From the NCBI GenBank assembly GCA_011503125.2, contig WWBZ02000007.1, positions 1,426,001 through 1,490,000 on the forward strand: 64,000 bases of DNA, given 5' to 3'. Under the pieces are notes generated by a model. It made no database searches, had not been told where the DNA came from, and saw only the letters and a list, made by a program, of their open reading frames with translations. The translations under genes and the position numbers were made by a program. Source of the stretch: Botryosphaeria dothidea (Eukaryota; Ascomycota; Dothideomycetes; Botryosphaeriales; Botryosphaeriaceae). Positions 11,182 to 22,276 of this stretch are shown here, in pieces (positions within the stretch are counted from its first letter, which is position 1; every line of letters begins with the position of its first letter).

Positions 11182-11757
11182 ATGAAGGCCTCGTCCATCC
11201 TCGTCCTCCTCCCCGCCGTCCTCCTCCCCACCGGCGCCGCCGCCGCCGCCGCCACCTCCACGCCCGCCGCCGACCTCGTCCCGCGCGACGCTCCCCACAT
11301 CAGCAACCTGCTCGGCACCATCGCGCCGCGGCTGAGCGCGTTCAACATGACGCTCAACAGCTTCGGCGCGAAGCCGAGCCTCTTCAACGCGCTGTCGGTG
11401 CAGGCGGCGTCGGGCCAGATCCTCGACGCGCTGCACAACGTGGCCAGCGCGGCCAACGAGACGGACGCGCTCAACGGCGCCGGCTCCGCGCAGCTCGTCG
11501 AGGACGTCGAGCACCTGCGCCCGCACGTCGTCTCCGCGCTCGACAACGTCGTCGCCAAGAAGCCCGCGTTCGACGGCCTGCTGCTCAGCGCGCTCAACGG
11601 CGTCGTCGAGAAGGGCCTGCAGGACATGAAGCGCGGGCTGGCGCTCTTCTCCGAGGCCATCGCGATGAGGATGATGCCCCAGTTTGTGCCGCAGATGGAG
11701 CATGAGGTGGAGGAGATTACGTGTGTATTTGACAAGACTCTTGCGGTTTATGCTTGA
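11182..11757 (+). CDS. Secreted HsbA-type (hydrophobic surface-binding / galactomannoprotein) protein
   Basis: A single exon of 191 residues. Start at 11182 because it opens a clear signal peptide (residues 1-24, MKASSILVLLPAVLLPTGAA...). The mature part has the HsbA-like alternation of amphipathic helices, with GQILDALHNV, LVEDVEHLRPHVVSALDN and KKPAFDGLLLSALNGVVEKG. HsbA of Aspergillus binds hydrophobic surfaces and recruits hydrolases; other members are cell-wall galactomannoproteins. The two visible N-x-S/T sites suggest glycosylation. Codon use is strongly GC-rich compared with the neighbours, which produces long shadow frames on both strands. Extracellular or wall location is inferred. 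Confidence 0.8.
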   Translation: MKASSILVLLPAVLLPTGAAAAAATSTPAADLVPRDAPHISNLLGTIAPRLSAFNMTLNSFGAKPSLFNALSVQAASGQILDALHNVASAANETDALNGAGSAQLVEDVEHLRPHVVSALDNVVAKKPAFDGLLLSALNGVVEKGLQDMKRGLALFSEAIAMRMMPQFVPQMEHEVEEITCVFDKTLAVYA

Positions 11758-12113
11758 GCGGTTTGGATCGCCGGGGAGGTTTGCCTTGCAATTGTTTGGG
11801 GGGGGGATATCGGTGGGAGCACATGGTGCTGGGTCGAAGAGGCCGGCGGTGGAAGGGCTGAGTGAAATCAGTGGTCTATGTCATGGGGAGTTTACATAGT
11901 GGTAGTGATGTAGCGAATCCAGGATTCAAGAGACGTGCAAAACGCATTGCTTTTTTGCTGTGCAAAACTGATACCCTTGAAGCTATCATGTAGAGCAGTG
12001 CGGTCACTTTTTCTTCATCGCTCAACAACCCAAGCTTTCAGACACGCACAAGAACCCGCCACAACGCAATGCAAGCACTGCAAGAGCACAAAAAGATAAA
12101 AAGAATGAAGGCG

Positions 12114-12274
12114 TAGTCCCACCGGGGATCGAACCCGGGACCTTTCGCGCTTCTACAATATCTTCCGAAGAACGGTTGATGGTTGTGAAGCGAACGCTGC
12201 GAGGCGGATTAGAATGCGTTCGGATGAACTCGAGGTGTTGTGTTTACTCACTCATACCACTAGACCATAGGACT
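12114..12274 (-). tRNA. tRNA-Val (anticodon CAC) with two insertions
   Basis: Internal promoter boxes TGGTCTAGTGG (A box) and GGTTCGATCCC (B box) are present. Removing 12197-12251 (55 nt) and 12150-12183 (34 nt) leaves an exact 72-nt cloverleaf. The acceptor stem is AGTCCTA/TGGGACT with discriminator A. The D-stem is GTC/GAC and the anticodon stem TTCGC/GCGAA with loop TTCACAC. The T-stem is CCGGG/CCCGG. The core ACGTTCGC..TCACACGCGAA is that of eukaryotic tRNA-Val(CAC). The 34-nt insertion is at the canonical 37/38 intron site. The 55-nt insertion falls between D-stem positions 24 and 25, which is not a normal nuclear tRNA intron site. Confidence 0.9.
12197..12251 (-). other. Ectopic 55-nt intron-like insertion in the D-stem of tRNA-Val
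   Basis: On the minus strand it begins GTGAGT, holds CATTCTAATC about 10 nt before its end, and ends CGCAG, i.e. donor, branch site and acceptor of a fungal spliceosomal intron. Its ends can also pair (GTGAG with CTCGC) and it contains a GTTC-ATCC-GAAC hairpin. The junction is unambiguous, and the D-stem pairs only when it is removed. Confidence 0.75.
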
Positions 12275-12826
12275 GGTTGCTGAAAGGCAATTTGCCACTT
12301 GGTTTTATGTATTGTAAAAAAAGTTGTGCGTGGGAGGGGGCTTTTCGCTGAGTGAGAAATCTCGGTTGTATGCGGGGCTGTGGGGTGCGCGGCCGAGAAT
12401 CGGAGCAGCTCCCTTGCTGCAGCTGGTGCCGTCTTACAACCCGGTTGATTCCACGTTCATTCCCTAGTATTTGTGGACCAATGAATTGATGGCCAGAGCT
12501 ATCAGGTTTGGAATGACTGCCTCCTGGTAGATATGCAACCTTTGTATCCTTGGAGTTTCATCCAATGGGAGAACAGCATCTTGTAAATTTCACCTGGGTA
12601 TCCACGCAATTGCCATTGTCGAAGTATATGGGGTTTTGTTCAACTGAGGCAGGCTAAAATTGTGTATAGTTTCGGTTACTAAAGCAGAAATATAGATGTA
12701 TGTATAATCCAACATGGATGTATCTCATCCCGTGTAGCATCTAGAAACGTCTATTCATCCACCCCAACTCCCTTGGAATGCAGAATTATCGGCGTCATGC
12801 GTCTTTACAACAGCAAGCCCTCACAT
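12275..12826. other. Intergenic
   Basis: No gene, tRNA or repeat is recognised between the tRNA-Val and the GPI-protein gene. Confidence 0.4.
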
Positions 12827-13733
12827 CTACAGAGCCAGGGCCGCAGCAAGCACACCAACAACACCAGCAATCGGCACCGCAAACTGCGCCGCCGCACCAC
12901 CAGTCGAAGTCGCCGACGCAGCAGAGCCCGAAGCGCTGCCACTCTTGGACGCGGTCGCTGCCGTGACGTTAGTCTGGTTCCACTTGTTGCGACGGGAAGA
13001 GCCAATCAACGCTGCAGCATGAATGAGGCAGGGCGAAAAAAAAAACAGATAGAGAAAGGGGATTAGGTTTATTACTCACCGGTAGAAGAGGCGGAGCCCG
13101 TGGTGGAAGCACCGGCGCTCGTCCGCGAGCCTGACTGCGCGTTGCTGCTGCTGCCGCCCGTCTCGGAGGCGGAGGAGGAAGAGCCGGTCGCGCTGGCCTG
13201 GCTGCCGGAGGCGCTGGCGCCGGCGCCGGCGGTGGCGCTCAACTTGTCGAAGCCGGCGGTGATGAGCAGGGAGCCCCAGGAGAGGTCGGTGCCGGTGACC
13301 TTGGGATTCATGTCAGTATTCGTTTCGTGCTGCACAAAGGAGCAGCTCAACACACGGTTGCGGTGGAGACGCCGGGGAAGTTGGCCTCGGAGCCGCCGGC
13401 GCTCTCGACGCAGACGGCCTGGGTGGTGCCCTCGACGGCGCAGCTGACGCTGTCGGAGAAGTCGGCCGTGTAGCCGCTGGCGGCGGTGTCGTCGGTGTAC
13501 TGGAACTCGAAGATCGAAGGGCCGGCGGTGACGGTAAAGCCGGTATAGAGCCCGCAGTCACCGTTGTCAATGTCGGTCTGGGCGCATCCGATGGAGTAGG
13601 TGACGGCGTTGGAGTCGGCGCCAATGACTGAAGCTAGGGGGACATTGTCGAATCCGAGGTTAAGAAACTGGGTGGTGATGGTGCTCTGGGCCACGGCGCC
13701 GGCGGCGAAGACGATGGGAAGTGCCTGGTACAT
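12827..13733 (-). CDS. Ser-rich GPI-anchored secreted protein (unknown function)
   Basis: Three exons (13733-13356, 13299-13080, 13011-12827) give 260 residues. There is a signal peptide (MYQALPIVFAAGAVAQS), then a compact globular domain of about 130 residues. This domain has paired cysteines (SIGC, NGDCGLY, VSCAV, AVCVES) and ends before VTGTDLSW. A Ser/Ala/Gly/Thr-rich stalk of about 70 residues follows, with an NxT site in the last exon. The C-terminus AAAQFAVPIAGVVGVLAAALAL is a GPI-anchor signal (small residues then hydrophobic tail). This layout is that of fungal cell-wall GPI proteins; I recognise no catalytic motif. The acceptor of intron 1 is CCCAAG; an earlier TGCAG would not restore frame. 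Wall or plasma membrane location is inferred. Confidence 0.82.
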
Positions 13734-14617
13734 GGTGTATTATTGGTCGGTTGGAACGAGCGTATGCAGAAAAGAGCGACTGGAGATTATCGACTGGTCA
13801 GACGTCACGGGCTTTGGAAGGAGAGACAGACAGCGCGGCGACAGGAAAGAAAAGGCGCGGCGAGGAACAGCAATGCAGTGGCATCTTATTGCTGGCGGCG
13901 GCGCCGGTTGCATGATCCGCTTGAATCTCCATTGAATCCTTCGCGGCACGGCCATTGGGCGCCACAAGGCAGCAGGAAGGCGCATTGACCACAGCTTTCT
14001 GGTGGCGGTTGATGGCTAGACTGCTCAAATGAGGATTCTGGTGGCGCTGGAAGAGGCAAGCTTGGCAGGGGGGAGAGGCGCTAGTTCTGCCGGCTTAACA
14101 CGCACAAGCTTCTCTACGCGAAATTCCTTCGCTGCGGCGTGCATCTCTTCCTCTCCAGACTGCCGTGCCGCAAGCAGTGACGGCCATCCCGAGTCAGCCT
14201 CACCGGCCCGCGTCCATTTCGCAGCATGATATGTTGATCGATATACACTGCTTCGCGCGGCGGCGCTTGCTGTACAGCTGTGATTCGCCTCGTGTGGCCC
14301 CCAACCTGCTCAAGCAATGTAAATCTTGAAGCTGCCATGAGATTACACCGGCCGGACTTTGGCCTCGTCTGAGACGCAAGACTCCGTGCCTCGGCCCGCA
14401 CCTCGCCTACAGGTACCCATCCGGTTAGCTGGAGGCTGAAAGGTTGTCCAAAGGAACTTACAACATTGGGGAGTGATATTCTTAAACAAGCAACATTATC
14501 ATCGTTTCATAACCCAAAGCGCCTCTATTCATTATTTCGTGAAGAAAACTCTGCACTTCTTCTGAACGTAAACCCATCGATCCCTCTCTCAAACGCCATA
14601 TCCCAACCCTCTCTCAA
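13734..14617. other. Intergenic, no feature seen
   Basis: 884 bp between the start of the GPI-protein gene and the stop of the MFS gene. Short frames on both strands overlap each other and lack family resemblance. It includes the promoter of the GPI-protein gene. Confidence 0.4.
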
Positions 14618-16545
14618 TCACGTCGTGTACCTAAAGTGCGGGTTCTGCAAATCCGTAACGTCGTTCTCGCCCATCTCGCGTCCCATGCGCTCCTGCTCCT
14701 CCGCGCTGACGCCCGTCTCGGCCGCGATGCGGTCCCTCTTCTTGTTCTGCCAGACGTAGTAGATGCGCCACGCGCAGATGAGCACGAACTCGGCGCCCAG
14801 CGCGACCGACGCGCCGATGGTGCCCGGGATGTATCGCGGCGCGTCCGCCGACTTGAAGATCTGCGAGCCGCACATGTTGCCGACGCAGTAGCCCAGGAAG
14901 GTGACCGACGAGATGATGGTCTTCTTGGTGCGGCCGGCCACGTTGGACGGGACTGTTGGCGGGGTAAGTCTGTGTTGTGGTTTGGCAAGGACAGCAAGGG
15001 GAGATGTGGGGAGGACTTACTCAGAGTCCAGGCCAGGAAGAGTGAAAGCACAAAAGGCACGGTCATCAGGTACATGCCCCACTTGATCCACCTGTTCTCA
15101 TGCGTGTTGGGCAGGAGCGCCATTGCAAGCATGCCGATGAACGGCGGGATGGTTGCCGATGCCATGATGTACATGCGTCTGTTCGCAACCTTCCTCGTGT
15201 AGATTCCGACGATCAGGAAGATGATGAGAGACACGACTGCAATAACACAAATCAGTTCTCGAGCTCTCCGTTGGTCAAGAGGGGGCCGCCTACCGGAACG
15301 CGGAATTTCAATGAGGAGGACCTGGAGTTCCGTGAAGCCAAAAGACTTGTACATGATGCTTCCGAAAGTGGTGAGAGCGCTAAAATGAGGTACCCAGTCA
15401 GACATTTATCCGGTTTCAGTGCCGAATCGAAGTAGAGAACAAACTCACCCGTTCGGGACGGAAGACAGGAAGGCATTGATCATGCTGAACCAGAGTTGAG
15501 GATCCCTGAAAGCTTCTCCGACTTGTGGCCACGCCCACTTAACACCGGTAACGTCACGTCCGGCTTTGTTCTTGAGGATACGAGCAGCCCTGAATTTCCA
15601 TCCGTTAGCATCTCCTTGCATCTCCCAGTTGATGGAGTTTCTCGCAAGACTTACGCCATACGCTTCTCCTCCTTGGTCATCCACTTAACCTCCTTCGGGC
15701 TTCCGAGTAGCACAAAGCAAATGAGCGCAAGCACGATAGTCGACGAGCCCAAGAAAAGCGAAATGCAGCGCCAAGGAGCGAGACCGCCATATTTCTCCGC
15801 ATGGGAGCCAATACCGTACATAACCAGGCTGGAAATAATACCAAACCCAGCATTGGCCGACTGCCAGAACAGAGCGCGCGAGGAGTGCTCCTCTCGCCTG
15901 TACCACGAACCGACAACGAGGACGAAGCCCGGGGAGATGGTGCATTCGAAGAAACCCTGGAGCGCTCTGATGGCCATGAGCTGGGACCAATTCTTCGCGG
16001 CCGCGATGGAGATGACGCAGATGCCTGGTCACGTCAGTCACAAGGAATCCGATTGGTTGGAAAGAAGGTTGGATGGAGCCACACGCACCCCAGCAAAGCA
16101 TATATATGCTCAAGGATCGGCCAAGCGCCCAACGCTGCAGGAGGAAGTTGGACGGGAACTCTCCGCAGAGGTAGGCGATGTAGAAGATGGTCGTCAACCA
16201 CGAGTACTGCTGGCCGACCAGCCCGGTGTCCTCGTGCAGGCCGAAGATGGCCTGCGTGCCGAGCGACGTCTTGTCCGTCTGCTGGATGCCGTAGCAGAAC
16301 CACATGAGCGGCAGCAGGTACCTGTCGATCTTGCGCAGCAGCTTCTTGTACTGCTCGTCCGTGTAGTCCGACTCGCGGATCACGTCGCCGTCCTGCTCGA
16401 CGGCCACGACCTCGACGTCGTCGGCAGAGGCGGCCTTCTTCTCGTCCATGATCTTCTCGTCGCTGCTGCGGGACTTGGTCAGCGAGGCCCGCACATCGGT
16501 GGTCGCTTGGGCCACGATGTGGGAGGGGTCGATGGTCGAGGTCAT
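14618..16545 (-). CDS. MFS transporter, anion:cation symporter (ACS / Dal5-like) family
   Basis: Six exons (16545-16089, 16024-15655, 15589-15449, 15379-15294, 15236-15021, 14952-14618) join in frame to 534 residues. After an acidic N-terminal tail with SDYTDEQYKKLLRKIDRYLLPL come twelve predicted membrane segments. Family landmarks are GIQQTDKTSLGTQAIFGL, GEFPSNFLLQRW, LQGFFECTISPGFVLV and SWYRREEHSSRALFW in the first half and GRTKKTIISSVTFLGYCVGN in the second. Fungal ACS members carry allantoate, nicotinate, pantothenate or other organic anions with protons across the plasma membrane. The cargo here is undetermined. A TATTTAAA element near 16640 could be its TATA box. No defect is seen. 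Confidence 0.92.
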
Positions 16546-17620
16546 CTTCCCGGTTGCGAAAGATCAGAAACTAGAAAGCAACAGAAAGCGGGGGCCAATT
16601 GACAGCAGCTCTACAGTGATCAGCATGTCCGGCCGGCGTCTCTTTAAATACAACCCGCGCAGAACGCACGTCTTCGCAGATGTCCGGTTGACAATCCCGA
16701 ATACATCGGCAGATAGGTTGCATCTGGGCTATCGACCATCCTTGGCGGGCAAGATAGGTTGGATATTCTTATCAGAAATGCTACCTTGGCGAACATTTGC
16801 CGATGCCCACCACAGTGCCGCACAAAAGGCGAGAGACGTGCCGGGGACGCGTATTCGAAGTGCAAGGGTCGCCACCGGCCGTCGAGAAAGAGAAGAAGAG
16901 AGATAACGGATGCCTTGGCGAGCTTACGATTCTTGCCTGGTGCTGGTTAGCAAAAGTGGGAGGCGGCGAAAGCTGGGGTCAAACGGTTTAAGCGGCCGGG
17001 CCTAAGCCATCTTGGCAATTCGACCCCCTGTCGCAGCCTATAGTGGAGCTTTCTCCCTTGATAGCCGTCCGCCTAGAAAATACCCGCGCCAAATTGTGGA
17101 GGCTTTGGCGACCGATGCTTGCAGGAGCTTATCATGCTTGGGCAATCTCTTTCGTGCTTGTACTCGACGTGCGCTTTTCTTCGCTTCTAAAATGCTTTTC
17201 GCTTAATGCCCAGAGTCAATAGAAACATGCCGTGGTCCTGCTCTTTTATTTTATTTTCTCATGCCATTCGTATGTTTGCGGTTTCTAGAAGAACCGAGTA
17301 CCTAAAGCCCCATTGTTGACCGAGAAATTAAACATTCGTCCGAGAAACGTACCTCATGTATCAGTGATCAGCGAATCACCAGGACAGACGCTTTCAGTCA
17401 TACTCAGCAGTCGGAGATGCTGGATATCCTCAGGGGGGAAAAGTAGTTAATTCAAATGAGGAGTCAGTCAAAGAAGATAAAATACACTTGTCCGGTGCAG
17501 AGATACCAAAGGCTGCACTGCCAGGAAGTTTGTTCGCCACAGAATCCCCGGTCACCAGTCCTGAGCAGTCCCGATTGAAAAGAATACGCAAAAATCACCT
17601 AGCTGCCTTCTCTTTCAGCC
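16546..17620. other. Intergenic
   Basis: 1.07 kb between the MFS promoter side and the 3' end of the LysM gene. No coding sequence, RNA or repeat is supported. Confidence 0.4.
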
Positions 17621-18575
17621 TTAATATCCACCACTCCCAGGCCCGCTACTCCCATGTACCGTGGCGTATGCGGTAGCGCTCTTCGTCCAGTTCCCTGTCC
17701 CCTCAGTCCCCGGATACCCTGGGAAAACACCGCACCGACTCGGCAGCGTGATGATCTGACCCGGCTCCAACTCGTTGGGATCAGCCTGCGGATTGAGGGC
17801 CAAAATCTGGCCGGCAGAGCTTCCATACTCTTTGGCCAGGTCGAGGAAGATGTCGCCCTGTTTGATGGCGTAGGGACTGATCTGGCAGAGCGTGCCTTCG
17901 CACACGGGGATGTTGACGATCTGGCCGACCTCGATCTGGTCTGGGTTGGGGATGTTCTGGCGGTTCGCCTGGATGATGGAGTCGAGAGTGATGTTGAAGA
18001 GGAACGAGTAGGAGGACAGCGTGTCTCCTTTCTTGACGATGATGAAGCCGGGGCCACCGGGAATGCAGGTCGCGGTCGGGGTGGTCTTCGGCCCGAGGCA
18101 GGAAGTGTTGTCGGGTAAGCATACCTGCGGTGGAATGACGAGTGTATCACCCGTCACCTATGAGGTGTTTTTGTTAGTAACTTTCCACCGCTGTGAGAAG
18201 ATAAAAGACGTGACTTACAATATAATCAGGATTGTTTAAATTGTTAGCCTCAAATATGTCACAGATGCCACGGTCAAATTGTTCAGCAATCTTCGTAAGG
18301 GTGTCCCCTTTTTGGATGACCTGCCAACATCTATATTAACTTCTGTGTTCTCCAGTGCGAAGAAGGGGCCCACGGACATATTGCTGGGTAGATGTGTCGA
18401 GGGTGATGGTGCCGTTGCAAACTGTTGACATGATTAGGAAAGTCTGAAGAGGCATTGCCGTAGAGCACTCACGCTGTCGAGGCTTCAACAGGGGACCAGG
18501 AGCTGGCGGAATCCCAGCAGCCGCAGCTGGGCCTATGAGAGCTGCGGCCGCAGCGAACATGGAGTCAAAACGCAT
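17621..18575 (-). CDS. Secreted LysM-domain protein (three LysM modules)
   Basis: Four exons (18575-18473, 18421-18378, 18320-18219, 18157-17621) give 261 residues. Start is the ATG at 18575; the preceding TTG codon is not a start. Signal peptide about residues 1-22. Three LysM modules of about 45 residues are visible: one beginning YVIQKGDTLTKIAEQF, one FIIVKKGDTLSSYSFLF, one YAIKQGDIFLDLAKEY. Each ends in the family's V/I-x-I-P or I-T-L-P strand. LysM binds chitin and related glycans. Secreted fungal LysM proteins without a catalytic domain often hide chitin from plant or animal immunity or coat the wall. No enzyme domain and no membrane anchor is seen, so it fits the LysM-effector class. 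Exon boundaries match the module boundaries. Confidence 0.9.
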
Positions 18576-19738
18576 CGTCAAGAAATTTTGCCGTTCTTTT
18601 TCTTAAAGGAGTGTGGTGATAAAACGCAAAGAAACCCGTCAAAAGAATGACAGCTAAAGAAATTGGGGAATGCGGCCAGTTTAATAAATACGCAGAGTCC
18701 ACGGAAGCATACTACATGAAGTCATCAACGCGTTAAGGCACCGGATGGGTGCGGATGAGAGCCACGGAACTGGTGACAATATGCCGCGAGCATCTCGAAT
18801 GGGGTAATTGCAAAAGCAAAGTATGCTGGTCTATTTTTGGTCGAGTTACCTGGCAGTGTACTAGTCAGTCTCCCACATTGAAGTCAGTTTAGGATTTTCC
18901 CCGGAACTTCGGAAGCTTAACATGTCAATGTCCAATATGCGGAGGAAGTCAAACTGCCGGGATAGAGTCGATGACGATACCTTCTTTCGATTACCTGACG
19001 TTCATGATCGAGCTTCTTCTGGCAGGAAGGTACAAAAGGTTATGATCCTCCGTGGTGATGAGTTTTGCGCGTACATTATAGTGGTTAAGCGTGATGGAAC
19101 ATTCAGAGTGAAGTTTCCCATACAATAGAACATTAGTATTGAGACATACTGACAGGGAATAAAGACCAGAAAGAAGCTCGTAATGCAGTGCGATCGAATT
19201 CGGGCTGAAAATTGGAGCACGCGGGAGCATAGCACCGAAGAGACTCCGCATAACAGAAGCCTCAGATGGAGATTGATTAAAGCAGAGATGAAGCGCATGT
19301 CGGTCAGAACTCCAGACGCAGAGCTGAAACTGGTCGGCGGTACTTCATATTACGCAATACGCAGCAGGGCGATTGCGAATGCCTTCGCTCGTGGCATATT
19401 GGTTCTTGGGCTACGCGGGACGAGTCGAAGGTGCTTGTTGCCTAGACCGAGCAAGAAGTGGCGCCCCAATATCCTGCTCTTGACTTCCAGCTCAATTGCC
19501 GACACCATCTCAATTCGTGAAGGCGTCGTCTGCGAGCAAGGAGTATTGTTGTACAAAAGGCGGGAGGGCGGATGCACTCTCGGAGGGGGTGGCGATTGAT
19601 TGCCCCACCGCGGCATGCCGATCGAAGGCCCCAGCTCCTGGAGGCACGCCGGAGCAAAACAGACGGGTGTGGAGTCATCTACCCACAATACTGCCAGAGC
19701 AAGACGAAGGCAAAAAGAGACGATTCCTCGGTTTGATG
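18576..19738. other. Intergenic
   Basis: 1.16 kb without a supportable gene between the LysM promoter and tRNA-Ser. Small frames (e.g. 19183-19599) show no recognisable product. Confidence 0.4.
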
Positions 19739-19850
19739 CGACACCTGTGAGATTCGAACTCACGCTCCCGAAGGAACTGGCTAATCGGCTTCCTCCACTG
19801 GGAGGTGAGAGTATAGCAGGCCAGCGCGTTAACCACTCCGCCAAAGTGCC
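19739..19850 (-). tRNA. tRNA-Ser (anticodon GCT) with 31-nt intron
   Basis: Acceptor stem GGCACTT/AGGTGTC with discriminator G, and A-box GGCGGAGTGG. The anticodon stem is CTGGC/GCCAG with loop CTGCTA-A. A long variable arm with TTCG loop is typical of Ser tRNAs. T-arm GTGAG-TTCGAAT-CTCAC. The intron occupies 19783-19813, directly 3' of position 37, the canonical site. Reads AGC/AGU codons. Confidence 0.93.
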
Positions 19851-22276
19851 TATACAAAGTGCACTTCGAAGATGAATAATCCCCGGAGTCTTCGATGGAG
19901 GGAAGGGTCGCCAGTAAAGGCTATATCGAGTGAACCTCACTTGAAGGAGGCGTTTGGGGCTGGGGACCCCGTGCAACATGGGCGGATGGTGGAAAGAGGC
20001 CAGTTTGTTGGAGGGATGCGGGGCTACGGGTCCCTGTGGGCTTGGCAGGAACAGAATGCCAATGAATCATGGTTTCTCGAGGACTGTTGTATAGGCTGAC
20101 GAGACGACAAAGTCCGCAGCTCGCCGGAGGGTGACAGCAGTGGGCCGGGGTAGGCAGTCCCGCTGGAGAGGAGCTGTAAACCAGTTGGCAGTGCGCGGGG
20201 ACTCGGGGTTTGATCTTGTCTTTGCGGTCGCTGAGAGCAGACGATGGACGGATGTTGATGTCGGGTAAGCGTAGCGCGGAAAATTGGAGAAGGCAGGCGC
20301 TAAACCCCACTCGCTAGTTAAAACCATAGACTCTCCTCGCAACCAATCGAAGGCTCACAGGATGAAACGAAGAGGAAGCCGCCTTCTTTGCAGACCCTGC
20401 CTCCATCAACTCACGCAATTCTGGATTCGAGAGGCCGGCACGACCATCCCGATCAGGGGGAGGACGCGAGATTGACGCAACCGAGCAGCTCTGATGCAGC
20501 GTGATAGGCATCACAACCTTATTTGTTTCAGGAACGACGCATGTGCAAGGATGGACGCCTGATCTCGACCGCAGACCAGATGATGGAGCACCCTCCGACG
20601 AAGGAATGCGAGTCAGCATGCAAGATGAATCCGCGCTGTCTGCGAATCAGTTGACGACCGAGAGTCAGCTGTCCAGAGACCCGGTTTGCCCAAGACGTGT
20701 AGCTCAACTTGGCCAAACAGCTGCCGATGTGAAAAGACTCTGTCAATTTCTCGCTCTACCCCGCTTCTCGCCACAGTGTTGCCGTCTCTCTTTGTGAAGC
20801 GCGTGCCGTTGAAAACATTAGGAATTAGCCTTGGTCCGTGGGCAGGACGATGGCAGCGGCCGGAACAGCGCTCGGGCTCTGTTGACAATATATTCGCCAG
20901 CTGATGATTTTTCACGCCTGCAGGCCTTGAGACACTGAGAAGGGAATCTTCTGCGCCACGGAGAACATCCCGCACTCGACTCGACCTGGTAACACTCGCA
21001 TTATTCGCTGCTAATTCGAACAGCCGCACTGACTATCATTTCCGTCCGTCGAGGCGCCCAGAGATAACCGACGCCATATGAGGACCGTTAGTCTTTACCG
21101 GTTAGATCAGCACCCTCTTCCCTGCAGCTTCGCCTGTCAATCATTCTCCCGTCTCCCCGTGCCGATCCTCCGCAAAACACCTTGTATCCGCATCAATGAC
21201 GCATCTCTGCAAGCGAGGGTTCAAGACGTTCTATCTCTGTTCTGAGGGCTGGACTGCGCTGACTCTTCAGATCTGCAGTGCAACTTCCACATACTGCCAA
21301 CGCAACCACTTCCCCACGACTTCAAAATGTTACAGAATTGTTGCCACACGGAGCTAAGCCCACGACAACATGGCCGGTCGCGAGTCACTTCACCAGACAA
21401 ACCTGGACATCTAGGAGGCGCCGACCGGGAGCTCCACCAATTCCTACACCGAGCAGGCGAAAGTGGGGGGTGGGGGTTTGCATGACAATGAGATACTTGA
21501 CGATACAGCCACCGCCACTACTAGGGACGGCACGCAGTGCCGTCCAAACCATGCCTTCGACAGCCTCAAGGCCACAAGGCCAGTCGTGTAGTATAAACTT
21601 AGGAAAGTGCGGGAACAGGAATAAACCCCAGTGACGCACTCAAAAATTATGTGAACTTGCACGTGCCTTCGCTCGCTATGCATCATTTGCAGATAGAGTA
21701 GCAACATTGCGAACATACCGTCCCAACTCGCACGCCCCAATCAACAGATCTTGTTTGGCCCCTGGTTTCTCTGTCAAGACAAGACAAATCGCCAACGGTC
21801 TCTACAAGGATGAAATCTTGATGACAGACAATGCAGTCTCCCACATCTGGCGCCTCGGCTCAGGTGTAGGAGCTAATGCAAGGGGAGGGATGTTCCAGGT
21901 TCAACATACCTTCAAGTTCAACGTACGCTAGCTCCTCGGCGTGCGGGTTCATCTTCCCGTTCGGTCACTTCCGAGCAGCCCACGCTGAATGGACTTGCCT
22001 CCTCCCAAGCTCATTCGTCCTGTTTCACAATCATGTGTGCCATAGCGCCATCCACTACGGCTCCATTGAGCGCTTCCGCTGGTGGTCTCTAATTGTAATG
22101 CCTGTAGTAAGGTTTGATGCAGATTCGTGAAATGGCCTGGCTGAGGAGGAGTCCATGAGATTGGAGAACGGGTACCTCTTGCGAGGTCTTAATAAGGTTG
22201 CACCCTCGAGAGTGAAAAATAAGTTGTCTGGTGGAGCCCGGCGTTGCCTTTGACCTCACACGCGCCCGTCGCAAAA
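19851..22276. other. Intergenic, 2.4 kb
   Basis: Nothing codable is supported. Frames on both strands are short, mutually overlapping and without family resemblance. It includes the promoter of the rhodopsin-like gene at 22277. No tandem or inverted repeat longer than background was noticed. Confidence 0.4.

Noticed and set aside
10893..11757. Longer HsbA protein starting at 10942, and an overlapping 270-codon frame
   Set aside because: The upstream part has no protein character; the signal peptide and TATA spacing favour 11182; the other frame is an Arg-rich shadow.
1..16545. Secondary-metabolite gene cluster (two P450s, transporters, Zn2Cys6 regulator)
   Set aside because: No polyketide synthase, peptide synthetase, terpene cyclase or prenyltransferase is present, and CYP504 and RidA point to primary catabolism.
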